Assembly (NCBI GenBank): GCA_036435485.1
Contig: CM071598.1
Location: 182,104,148-182,168,147, forward strand
From: Saposhnikovia divaricata
Taxonomy: Eukaryota > Streptophyta > Magnoliopsida > Apiales > Apiaceae
Direction of reading: 5' to 3'
DNA: 64,000 nucleotides
Each line of letters starts with the position of its first letter. The first letter of the stretch is position 1. Below are positions 47,356 through 57,172 of this stretch, in pieces. The notes under the pieces are model-generated. The model searched no databases. It was not told the DNA's origin and saw only the letters and a list, made by a program, of their open reading frames with translations. A program made the translations under genes and the position numbers.

Positions 47356-47740
47356 ATGTCTAATTCAAGAAACTCTTCATCTTCGGTTAGAAACCCTTAC
47401 AAACATAGTTCAAGCACTTTCAACTACTTAGGTGAACATGGAAGTGTAAGGTGTAACTGTAATCTACCAGCTCCTTGTCAAGAAGCATGGAAAGAAGGTA
47501 CTCTTGACCCAGGAAAGAGGTTCTTCGGATGCAGCCAATACAAGGTATGTACAACATCACTTTCTGCAAATTTTGTTGTTGCGAAAATATATTGAGTTTT
47601 GTTTAATCTATTGTTAGGATCCTACAAGAAGATGTAACTTCTTTAAGTGGGCTGATCCATCATACACCGAAAGAGCAAGAGAAGATGTAACTTCTTTAGC
47701 AGGTGTGGGTGGCCAGGGGCCTGCACGGAAGCGTGGCTAA
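47356..47740 (+). CDS. Two-exon GRF-type zinc-finger protein (103 residues)
   Basis: Exon 1 (47356-47544) and exon 2 (47618-47740) join in phase 0 across a 73-bp intron with GTATGT at 47545 and TTGTTAG at its end. Together they give a Ser-rich start, then CNCNLPAPCQEAWKEGTLDP, GKRFFGCSQYK and, from exon 2, DPTRRCNFFKWADP. This is the full GRF-type finger with all expected Cys residues. The C-terminus GQGPARKRG resembles the start of an AT-hook and ends at TAA 47740. The related block at 52441 extends into a real AT-hook, so this copy is cut short by a small deletion. The role is unknown; GRF fingers bind nucleic acid. Confidence 0.65.
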
Positions 47741-48060
47741 CATTCTGGAGCAACGGAGGCTATCGAGGCAGCGAGTGAACGCCCAACGGTCAGAAAGTAA
47801 GTTCTTGTCGTGCCATTTCCCTTCACCCCGCCATTACCAATCGTGTTGTGTTCTGTTTTGGAATGGTTTTCTGTTTGCAGTAATAATTAGAGGCGATTTT
47901 GACACTAACTTACCAAGCTCTTCAACAAGGACTTTTTTTATTTCGTATTTAATGCTATTGATTTTGATGAAAATGTTTACCAGTTGTTTCATGTTTAATT
48001 TGTGAGTAATCGATTTATCTTCAATTTCTGAGTATCAATCGAAAGATTGAGTTAATGATT
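47700..48060 (+). repeat. AT-hook exon block, copy 1 (with a deletion)
   Basis: The block from GGTGTGGGTGGCCAGGGGCC through GCCCAACGGTCAGAAAGTAAG and about 250 bases beyond is repeated at 52440-52810. Copy 1 lacks about 29 bases that in copy 2 encode the AT-hook core. Both have a GT splice-donor-like site after GGTCAGAAA. Confidence 0.8.
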
Positions 48061-49076
48061 GGTTTGGTGTTTTTAACTTCATGTTATGGTGCGTCTCTGT
48101 ATTTTGATTTTTTTGCAGGAGTTGGCTTCTTATCGTATTTATGTTGTTCCTTTCATGATTTTATTTAACTCCTTGTGCGTACTGCACCTTGAATAAAAAA
48201 TCATCATTCTCTTTTTTGCTTGGCTTATATGTTCCTTTTTACAGCACAAGTCTCATTATATATTTTTAAAATTTTCTAACAAACATGAATTTCAGAGCTT
48301 CACCAATCAGATGACCAACTTTGATTAAAATTTTCACCAAAAACAACCAATAGAATAAAGTTTCTTTTTGGTCGATCAATGAAAGTAGTAGTTAAATATT
48401 GATTAATTGAAAAATCCATGTGAAAAATGTAAAAAATATTAAGGTGATAAGATCCAATAAGTTAAAAGGGGAACAACCGTATTGATGCTAACAGATCAGG
48501 CAACAGCTTGAAATTCTTGATTTCCATTACAAAACATCTCAAGTATCTTATCCCCGACTTACTTTCAATTGAGTTTCAAAGTCAATAATTTAGTTAAATT
48601 TAATCATAGAACAAACCATAATTAGTAGGGGTAGCTTTCACTATAGGCTATAGCTTTCCAAATCTGGGTACTTATGACTTAATAATGCTGTTTATTTCTA
48701 AATTGTTGGACTGTGGACTCTGGTTTATTTGTTGCTCCTTGTGTCACCTTTCATTGTTTAGAAGTTGAAAAAAAATTCAATGCCAGGGTTGTATAACAAC
48801 TGTGAAAATTGGTCCCATGGCTTACCACCCTTTCAATGTAAAAGTTACAATGTTGAGGATTAAATATTCCTTCGAAACCGTGACTACTCTTGTTTTTCTT
48901 GCAATATATTTATTTGTACTTGCTACAATAAAAGTCATGATACACACCATCTAAAAATGAAACAGGCCACAATTCTGATGTTTACCTCTGTCATTTTCAT
49001 ATTGGATGACCAAATCTCCCCGAGTCTTTTTTATTTTGTTTTATGTTAATTATGTTACTTTTTTATATATAACATA
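48061..49076. other. AT-rich stretch without a recognised gene
   Basis: About 1 kb of low-complexity A/T-rich DNA. I saw no ORF above 60 codons with a domain, no terminal repeat and no tandem array. Confidence 0.5.
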
Positions 49077-49170
49077 GATTAATTTGAGAAAATGACCAAA
49101 CTACATCATTTTTCTAAGGAAGCTGCCCGAAATGCCCATTTGCGAGAGAAGTCGCCCTTTTGCTCACGGA

Positions 49171-49251
49171 GTACGCATGCTGGTCATGCGTGGCTAGGGA
49201 TACGTATTTCCAAGATGTGTATCTCAAGTCACACATTCCCAGCATGCGTAT
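49171..49251. repeat. Dyads 1-3 of the Mutator-like element
   Basis: Three 23-bp units at 49171-49193, 49200-49222 and 49229-49251, each two 8-base arms around a 7-base spacer. Arms are (G/A)TACG(C/T)AT or TCACACAT and ATG(C/T)GT(A/G)(T/G). Start-to-start spacing is 29 bp both times. Confidence 0.9.
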
Positions 49252-49673
49252 TGACGTCAGCTGACGTCATTACTTCAAAAACATAAACGGAGCTCAGACG
49301 ACCAGAAAATCGCCTGAAAATCGCCTCCTCCCGTCCATCAGATTCAGGTCACCTCCACAAAAAAGAAGCACATCAAAATGATGCCCATGCATGCCTCTAC
49401 ATATTGCCATATTCAGTTGATGAGTTATTGCCCCGCAGGGACGTGTACGAACGAGCTGAAAACCAAATCGGGAAAAAAAACTCGATTTGGGGATTTCGAA
49501 TTTGGGGAATCAAATGGAAAATGGTTGGTATAGGCATGTAGAGTAAGAAAAGGCGATCATTTTGGTATATACCATGGTATCCAAAAATGTCTGGAAAGCA
49601 CTGAACGAATCACTACAAATTTTGACCGGAAAACGCCTCTAGCGTCATCCCACAGAGACGGTGAACAGTGGAT

Positions 49674-49851
49674 AATACGCATGTCCAACATGCGTATCCC
49701 TTTTCACGCATGATGAACATGCGTATTCAAAGCACTATTCACAGGTGGATAGAAGCTGGATTTACAAAGTATACGCATGGCTACTATGCGTCTTTGCCCT
49801 ATACGCAAATCAGTAATGCGTATACCCTATACGCATGCTAAGAATGCGTGG
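49674..49851. repeat. Dyads 4-8 of the Mutator-like element
   Basis: Five 23-bp units at 49674, 49704, 49771, 49801 and 49829, with the same 8-7-8 design, arms ATACGCAT and ATGCGTAT or one to two changes from it. Spacers differ completely (GTCCAAC, GATGAAC, GGCTACT, ATCAGTA, GCTAAGA). Start spacings are 30, 67, 30 and 28. Confidence 0.92.
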
Positions 49852-49945
49852 CCCGTGGGTAAAAAGGACGGACGCATCTGAATGTAGGTATTTTTGGCAG
49901 ATGGAAATAAAATGTGGGTAGTTTGGTATCTCACCCGATTAATTT

Positions 49946-51394
49946 CTCAATTATTTTTAGGTTTCTTATATTTTTAACATAATTTCAAAAAATATTTCGT
50001 GTTATGTTTAAATATTTGTATTTTTATACCAATCATGTAATTAATTCGTTGAAAGACTAAATAGTTGGTCGACCAAAATCCCCTAATATAACTAATACAT
50101 TAATAATTTTATATACCTAAAACTAATGTGATGTAAGTACATATAAATTTAATTATTCAAAAAAAAAACTTGGTTAACTGCACGATTAAAAAAAACTTGG
50201 TTAATTTTGAGCGATCAACTCTTAGTAGATTAGTGCATAGGTTTGTTAAATTTGGTCGCACTAAAAAAGTAACAGAAATTTTTTATCTGGACTTTAGGCT
50301 TTTATATCAGTTCAGTAATACATCGAGTTTAGAAGTGAACAATATAAAACTTCATTTTTCAAGAGGACCCTTGTACATTTTTTCATAACGTTTAGTCCAT
50401 GCTTAGTGGTATTACAGTGCAAAACCAACGAGACCCAATGTTAGACTTTCTCAACGTTAGGTGCCTCCATTTCTGTGGTGATTCGCATCACAATTGAATT
50501 GATCATATAGCATTTACACAATCTCCAGGTGCATGTATACTCCTTCATTCTTAACAGCATGTCCAGGCCAGAAAAGTGCATTGTGATTTGATGAACAAAA
50601 ATATGTAGAAACTTGGTTTACAACTTTGATTCTGAATTCCTGATACACAAACGACAAATAATCACAAAATAGAGAAATAACATGTTCAGCTGCTATGGGT
50701 CATGGGTTTGAAGGGTCCTGTTCACATAGCAGCTCCTGTTATGAATGCAGTGAGCAAGGATACATTTTATGATAATACGTTCATTTTCATTTATGTACTT
50801 GACAAGGTGCTATTTCTTACTAATATTTGCTTTGGAACCATTCCAAAATAATCAAATGTAAATTGACATAATCGATGAAGCAATTACGAATTTATATACA
50901 CCACGAATTTATAGCACATATTTATGAAAAGCCAAGTCTACCCTCCATTCGCCAGACTACTAGACAAGTATCCAGCTCTCTACTTAATCGGATCATATGG
51001 TATATAGGACAAGTACATATGAAGTACAGTATAAATGTATATTCGATAGATAACCGCAGTTACATTTTGCAAGGAATTACAAGGGTTCTTAAATGGCAGG
51101 GGTCTTGCTACATAAGTACAAGAACTCCAAAAGCGGCCTCTAATTCCAAGAACTCATATAAGCACAGGGTAAAAACACACGTTACCACCCCTTTAACAAG
51201 CTCAGTTCCCTCAGAATTCCCAGGCCTACACACATTAGCAATCAAATCTTTCGGAGTGAAAATCATTTCAACACGTAGATAAAAACTTTTATTCAACTTT
51301 CAACTAGACACCTCAGTAGTCTTTTTTTTAATACAGATATATGATACATCCGTAGTTACTTGAAGCACAACGAAACAAAACTCGTCTTTAGAAA
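49946..51394. other. Accessory DNA, no gene assigned
   Basis: A/T-rich to 50640, then somewhat more balanced. A + strand open stretch (50875-51282) and a minus-strand one (51296-51108, ending EFLELEAAFGVLVLM) overlap, and neither matches a family that I know. The minus-strand one could be another captured exon, because it sits next to the ferric-reductase fragment in the same orientation. Confidence 0.4.
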
Positions 51395-51929
51395 TCACCA
51401 ACTAAAACTGATGGATTCAAAATGCAGATTTTCTGCCAAGCCAGATGAACATATGCTTGCAACCTCATGTCTCATCTTCTTTGGCCCACAAACAAGAACA
51501 CCAACTCTTGATTCTGTCAAATAAGTTTCCTGCGATTTTAGTTTAGTAGATATCTTTCAGATCCGATGTTGTTTAGCATATATATTCATTGTGACAGATC
51601 GTATTAACTTGAATATATGATGAATGTTGCAACTGTACTTTTCTATTTGTTTCAAATAACCAAACAGAAGTAGTGAAGTACTCACAGTTGAAGTGACATT
51701 CATTGCAAGACGAGGTGTGACATGTGTAAATATATCTTAGCTTCATTTTTTCTTTGATATTTGACTTTGAAGTTGGCATGAGAAAATTATACTTACTCTT
51801 TAGATCTGGCCTTTCACCATAGTACACAAGTGTAGATTGAACAAGTGATTGTTGTGGAAGACTTTCAAGCTCTCTATCTGCATTATTAAATCGAGAATCA
51901 GGTGATGCCATTGGTACCATTTGAACCCG
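51395..51929 (-). pseudogene. Ferric reductase oxidase (FRO) fragment, last two exons
   Basis: FRO proteins are plasma-membrane flavocytochromes that reduce Fe(III). The minus strand shows a penultimate exon (51929-51797) with ADRELESLPQQSLVQSTLVY and YGERPDLK, ending at GTAAGT (51796-51791). After a 267-bp intron ending GCAG, the last exon (51529-51395) contains VGVLVCGPKKMRHEVASICS, the NADPH-site CGP motif, and ends NLHFESISFSW and TGA, like the family C-terminus. Exon phases join in frame for about nine codons, then a one- or two-base change near 51505 shifts the frame into the conserved CGP part. Membrane, heme and FAD regions are absent. It is a captured fragment. Confidence 0.82.
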
Positions 51930-51983
51930 CTATAAATTTTGAAATTCAACTAACTCATATCCCGGTATATTGCGTTGCCTTTT

Positions 51984-52273
51984 CTGTATTCTTCTTCGTG
52001 TTGTGTCTGGTTCTCATTCACATAGATGTAAGTTTGCAAGTCCCTTTTACGATTTTTATTTTTTTATTTTATTTATGAATAGAACTGAATTAGGTCTGTA
52101 TTTTCTCCTTGCTCTGAGCTTACCTTTCTGTATGCTTCTTCGTGTTGTGTCTGGTTCTCATTCACATAGATGCAAGTTTGAAAGTCCATTTTACGATTTT
52201 TGTTTTATTATTTTGTTTATGAATAGAACTGAATTAGTTCTGTATTTTCTCCTCGCTCTGAGCTTACCTTGTA
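51984..52273. repeat. Tandem duplication of a 144-bp unit
   Basis: The block starting CTGTATTCTTCTTCGTG at 51984 recurs from 52128 with about 90% identity, including GGTTCTCATTCACATAGATG and GAATAGAACTGAATTAG phrases. A splice-donor-like GTAAGT follows AGAT in the first copy and is changed to GCAAGT in the second. Confidence 0.9.
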
Positions 52274-52437
52274 TTGATTGTTTTAGACTTTTAGTTTGGT
52301 ATTCCATGTTTTAGTGATGGTCATACATAAGTTGGGACCTTCTTCTATGGTGTTTCTCCCGCCTTTTGCCGTTTACCTTCCCGAAGTGAAGGTTGTGGCC
52401 CAGCGTGCTTAATGGTTTTCTGAGTATTGAGTTTTTG

Positions 52438-52830
52438 GCAGGTGTTGGTGGCCAGGGGCCTGAACGGAAACGTGGTCGCCCTCCAATCACCGTGACTGGT
52501 GAGGTCCTGGAGTAGCGGAGGCTGTCGAGACATCAGGTAAATGCCCAACGGTCAGAAAGTGAGTTATTGTCGTTCTATTTTTTTCACCCTGCCATTACCA
52601 AATGTGTTGTGTTCTGTTTTCAAATGGTTCTCTGCTCGCATCAAGGCCTTCTGCGCTTTTCTATTTGCATCAATATTTAATGGTCATTTTAACAATAAAT
52701 TGCCAAACTCTTCATTACGTAAATATTTATTTAATATTTAACACTGTTTATTTTGATAATGATGTTTGCCGGTTGATTCATGTTTATTTTATAAGTGATC
52801 AGTTTATCTTAAATTTATAGGTAACTTTGA
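52438..52830 (+). pseudogene. AT-hook exon block, copy 2
   Basis: After an acceptor-like TTTTGGCAG (52433-52441) the reading GVGGQGPERKRGRPPITVTG contains a true AT-hook core (KRGRPP), followed by a TAG. A donor-like GTGAGT follows GGTCAGAAA at about 52558. The region to about 52830 matches 47700-48060. AT-hooks bind the minor groove of AT-rich DNA. With the TAG and no complete upstream exon this copy is broken. Confidence 0.65.
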
Positions 52831-53796
52831 ATTTCATTTTGAAACGCCTAGCTGGGCCAGACCAGACTACAATAGTGATTCCATTACCTAATATTACAAA
52901 ACTAAGCAGATATAGGGTTTTCACAAACATGGGATGATGAGTTTAGTTGATTTAATAGAAGGCCGCAATATTTTGTTTAGAGGATTGAAAATTGACACTG
53001 AGCGCATTATATACAACTCTTGTTTGTATGCATATATGAAAATAGCTAGATTTAGCTCACATGCATATCTTGTTTATCAGAGTCAGATTGTGGAAATCGG
53101 TATGTTTCTATGGTATGCCAATGCACACACGGGAGTTCTCTCTCCTTTCAATAGTCCTAATTTTACTCAGTTCTCAAAATCTCTTAGGTCGTTCGCTGTA
53201 CATTTGAAACAAACTCCTGCTTTTGAAATATGTTTATTCAAGTAGGTCTGCCAGAATATAATTGACTTCAGCACCTTGAGCTCTCAGCCAAACTATGTTG
53301 TCCGGAAAATTGAACAACCATCTAAGCTCGTCACAAGGAAATAGCTACCCCCGGCGGACAAATGCAACAAGAACGCTACGTGCGCTGATATTACATGAAC
53401 CGTTTACAATGAATTGTTTCACTGCCCTCTCTCCTCTGCCTCCCTTTCCGGTATCATTGCATTGTCTCAAACACAACACAAATATCTCACTAGAATGCCA
53501 TTGTACTTTCAATGTACATAAAAAAATAATGTGCAAACCGATGAAGCCCCCTAACAAAGCCGAAAATCCGGACTTTCATCTCATGCAATGCAATACTAAA
53601 GTCTATTAAAACCAACCTACACTGTACTCATGGCACATGGAATGCACCACACAAAACATGGTCATCCACATGCCACTTCCACTCACCAAGCACGGGATTA
53701 ACATAGAACAACCACCACCACAACAAGACCACGCTACTAACATAAAATCAGGATCACAAAAAACAAAAAAAGTTTGATGCAAGTCCTAGAACCGAC
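52831..53796. other. Interior of the second Helitron, no gene assigned
   Basis: Open stretches of about 100 codons (52934-53245 and 53295-53609, + strand) have no domain I can name. By position they lie upstream of a Helitron 3' end, so they may be captured or Helitron-specific DNA. The 5' end of this Helitron was not found. Confidence 0.4.
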
Positions 53797-53824
53797 CCGT
53801 GCTTCGCACGGTTTGTTATGCTAG
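53797..53824 (+). mobile_element. Helitron 3' terminus (hairpin plus CTAG)
   Basis: A perfect 6-bp stem, CCGTGC and GCACGG around a TTC loop (53797-53811), is followed by TTTGTTATG, then CTAG at 53821-53824 and T. The layout equals that of the Helitron ending at 27313. The element to its left probably includes the FRO fragment and AT-hook block, but its 5' end is unresolved. Confidence 0.8.
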
Positions 53825-53914
53825 TTATATCTATTATAGGCCAACAAGCCTTTTCATGGTTATTTAGTAAATTACATATTTACGCTTTTATCATAATAAT
53901 GTAAAAAAAATTGT

Positions 53915-53997
53915 TGGTCATTGGAGTTGAACCCGTGACCTTTTCATGCAAGGGATGAATTATGTTCACATCATTAACCACTACACCAAAGATAATT
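53915..53997 (-). other. tRNA-like A-box/B-box pair, possible SINE head
   Basis: The minus strand contains TGGTGTAGTGGTTAATG and, about 33 bases on, CACGGGTTCAACTCC, close to the Pol III A and B box consensus of tRNA genes. The flanks do not form an acceptor stem and no proper anticodon arm is evident, so a functional tRNA is unlikely. It could be a tRNA-derived SINE head or a relic. Confidence 0.4.
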
Positions 53998-54495
53998 TTT
54001 GTATCTCTTTAAAAATCATCAACAACATTCCCAAGACCTCATTTATTATATTCTATTTAACATTCATTTTAAAATATTATCAAGATAACTATTAGCATAT
54101 TCGTCGCTTGCAAATAATGAAAAAAATTATCACACATCTCTTTAAAATTTAGTATTACATATGAATTATGTTATTTATCTATTATATATAGTGTAGGGGA
54201 CATTTTGACCAATTCTGAAAAGACTAACAAATACCTTTGATTTATAATCGTTATTTTCATTTGGGAGTGTAAATGAATCAAAATATTGTACGAAAAGAGT
54301 ATGAAAAGTAAATTACAAATTACAAAATACACCATTGTTAATCACAAGTCATAAAAAATATGATGTTCTGTAAAAGTGATATTATGTATTACAGTTTAAA
54401 ATTGAAACACCACGACCTAAATTAATAAATATGACTTAACGGGAGTTAGTGAGTTACTTAGTTACTCATCTAAAGAGTTCCCCACAGACCCCTCC

Positions 54496-54497
<2 letters not shown>

Positions 54498-54563
<66 letters not shown>
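54498..54563. repeat. (TA)n microsatellite, about 66 bp
   Basis: An uninterrupted alternating TA tract. Its length is likely to vary between individuals. Confidence 0.97.
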
Positions 54564-54565
<2 letters not shown>

Positions 54566-54946
54566 ACATAGATATTTAATATTTTTATTTGTGCCGAACT
54601 CAAATCAAACCATTCATATTCATTCTTTTATCGAAAAAGGATAAAATCAGTTCGAGCTTTAGAATCGAGTTCGGACGTATCGAACTTTTTATGAACCAAT
54701 TTTCAAGCTTGAAATTTAAATCCCGACCGAACTCGACTGAACATTTTAATCGAGGTCAAACTCGAGTCTTACACTATTTTACTCGGCTCAATTTGATTAA
54801 ACCCCTACTCTCATTTTTTTCGGGTAAAATATTTTAATAGAATAAAAAAATATATTTCTAGGAAAAAAACAAAATCTATTGTAGATGAGATTTGAACTTT
54901 ATTTGGTTAACTGATAGATATTTAGATAAACATAAATTGAGTTCCC

Positions 54947-55439
54947 TTCTAGAGAGAATTTGTTATATATAGAATTGGAGAGAACCATATATTTTTTCTA
55001 ATTCTACAACAGAACCAATTTTTTTTTTAATTTTTTTTCCCAAAAATATTTTCCAAAAAAAATTGTTACAGTGCCACGTCACTACTGACGTGGTACTGCC
55101 ACATCAGCAGTGATGACGTGGCAGTGCCAAGTGGCACTGCCACGTCAGCTGCCATGGCATCACTACTGATGTGGCAGTGCCACGCCATCAGTGGCGTCAT
55201 CATTGATGACGTGGTGCTACCACGTCAGCAGTGATGACGTGGCAGCTGACGTCATCAGTACCACGTCAGCAGCAATGCCACGTCAGCAGTGGTTCTGTTA
55301 CAGAATCAGAATTTTTTTTATAGAACCAAAAAAAATTGGTCTTTTTTATGGAACCAAAAATTAAAACTTTGATTCTACTATAGAATCATATAAAATTAGT
55401 AGTTCTCTCCTTTTCTATATAAGGAGGTCCTCTCTAGAA
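54947..55439. mobile_element. Inverted-repeat (MITE-like) element around an ACGT-core cluster
   Basis: The left end TTCTAGAGAG, then TTATATATAGAA and GGAGAGAAC, is mirrored at the right end (GTTCTCTCC, TTCTATATAA, CTCTCTAGAA), giving imperfect 40-45-bp terminal inverted repeats. No matching target duplication was found just outside, so the exact ends and the superfamily (Mutator-like is possible) remain open. No coding capacity. Between the ends lie T-rich arms with AGAACCAA and GAATCA words and the ACGT array at 55072-55290. Confidence 0.65.
55072..55290. promoter_or_regulatory. Cluster of TGACGTGG/CCACGTCA sites
   Basis: Ten ACGT cores occur in about 220 bp. Nine are exactly TGACGTGG or CCACGTCA and one is TGACGTCA; further variants (CCACATCA, TGATGTGG, GGCGTCAT) lie between them. 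TGACGTGG combines the core of plant bZIP sites and matches UPRE-type TGACGTG(G/A); with the following CA it also fits the ABRE core ACGTGGC. Opposite orientations alternate, so the region can also fold back. Whether any factor binds is unknown. Confidence 0.75.
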
Positions 55440-56779
55440 TAATGACCAACATATATTTATACTAGAAATATTATAAAATAGATTATAGACTTTATAAAAA
55501 AAATTATAGATTAAATTGTCTAGCTATATTATTGAAATATGACACTTGGTATATAAATATATCACATTGTACAAAATTGCATGCCAAAATTTTAGTGAAT
55601 TTTAATATTACATTTTATATAAGTACATTTGCATTAAAATCGGCTATTATGATTGTTCTAGGGTAATATATATTTAGCATAAGAAAAAATGAAATAATTT
55701 ATATGAGATGTAAACATCGTATTGATTCAATTAAATATTGAAAAGATACATAATTTTGTTTTAGTACAACATGGTAAATAAGATTATAGATGCAATACAA
55801 ACAATTATAAGATTAAAATGTATAATTATGTTGATGAAAGATAGATATTTAATAAAAATAATATTGCATTGCATATAATACACAAGTTATAATAATCGAT
55901 TAGTTGAATTTAGGAATGTAAAAATGGTTATCTTTAATAAGATAGATTTTAGAAATAACATTACATTGTATATATGTAGTTTAGATTAATATATGTAGTT
56001 TTTTAAATAAAACTACATTTAATATTCATATTCATATATATATATATATATAGTTGTTGGATTGCATGTGCAACTTCTTTTAAGAAATAAAATATAGGAT
56101 CATGCATGATATATAAATCCATCATTTTGTAGTAAAAAACATCACTATCACTATCTGCACTCCACCAACACATCGCTAACACCACCATCATTACCATCAC
56201 TACTGTCACATCATCACTAACATATCACCATTAGCACACTATCACGATCACGCACCACAACCAAAGTCGCCAAGATATTGATTGAAACCACATCAACGCC
56301 ACTAGAATCACCAAAACCAAAACAAAATGAATGAAAATTCAACTCATGTTACCCAAATTTGAATCCAAATCACTAAAAATTTTGAACACACAAATTACTA
56401 GAATATTCCAAATTTGAAAATTTGTTCATGTTCGAAGGTGTTGGTAATGGTGTTGACGATGATAGAGTGGGTCAAAATGACTTGATAGGCATTACAATCT
56501 CATATTTATTGAGATATGACAAATAGGAGATGAATGAGTTAGAGGATGTGTGATTAGGAATGTGCCTGGAATTCGATGATAAATATATTCGTAAATTAAT
56601 TGAGTGACAAAAATTGTATAATGATGATGGTTTATACACACACTTCATATATCTTTTTTTCACAAATGTGTGTGTGTGTGTATGAGATCACGAATGATGA
56701 TGACAAATGGAATATATTATAGAAAACTAGAGTAATGAAGATGGAAGAAAAATGAATTTACATTTCATACTGAATTGTT
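55440..56779. other. AT-rich stretch with simple-sequence patches
   Basis: No gene seen. Patches include an interrupted (TA)n at 56033-56051, an ATCAC/CACCATC-rich cryptic repeat at 56140-56270 (its minus-strand reading is the short open stretch near 56003-56209), and (TG)n at 56664-56682. Confidence 0.55.
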
Positions 56780-57172
56780 TACAGAATAGAAGAGAAGAAG
56801 TATTTATACAATACAAGACTAACTAACATTTTGTAACAAACTTTGGCGCCTATTTGCTTATGTACAATTTACAGAATTAACCCTAATACAATCAGGTATT
56901 TACAATACTGTCCTTCTCCTCAATATCCCCCCTCAAATTTGGAGGAGTGAATATGTTCAATGCTCCTAATTTGGAGAGTAAAATTGATGTCCGAGCTGCT
57001 GACAATGGTTTGGTAAACAAGTCTGCTGGTTGAAGCTTTGTAGACAGATAGGTAGGTAGAATAAAACCAGACTTGACATGATCTCGAACCAAGTGACAAT
57101 CCAACTCTATATGTTTAGTTCTCTCATGGAGGACTGGATTATCAGCAATGCTAATAGCAGAAGTATTGTCAC
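56780..57172 (-). mobile_element. 3' end of a Ty1/copia element (pol tail, polypurine tract, LTR start)
   Basis: The minus strand reads ISIADNPVLHERTKHIELDC, then LQPADLFTKPLS, the copia RNase H C-terminus, from 57172 to about 56895. A G-rich polypurine tract (56940-56925, GAGGGGGG) overlaps the pol end, followed by LTR-like DNA running left to an unresolved end. The element is interrupted at 57172 by copia element 6, which entered within the conserved SDNTSA segment of RNase H. No left-hand remainder is in the window after that insertion. Confidence 0.8.

Larger units (their letters stand above)
49086..49936. mobile_element. Mutator-like non-autonomous element with 9-bp TSD and eight 23-bp dyads
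   Basis: The 9-bp direct repeat gattaattt flanks the element at 49077-49085 and 49937-49945. The ends are imperfectly inverted: the left has ACCAAACTACATCATTTT near 49095-49112, and the right, read inverted, has ACCAAACTACCCACATTTTA. A 9-bp duplication with a terminal inverted repeat of this kind points to a Mutator-like element of 851 bp. No transposase is encoded; the 64-codon stretch at 49092-49286 runs through the dyads and has no domain. The interior carries eight 23-bp dyads described in the findings. Confidence 0.7.

Noticed and set aside
49092..49286. 64-codon ORF in the Mutator-like element
   Set aside because: It reads straight through three dyads and the inverted end, and no transposase or other domain is visible.
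53922..53993. Functional tRNA gene
   Set aside because: A- and B-box-like words are present but acceptor and anticodon stems do not form.
54589..54837. 82-codon ORF next to the (TA)n tract
   Set aside because: No domain, AT-rich intergenic context, and repeated TCGA(A/G)(T/C)TCG words explain its composition.
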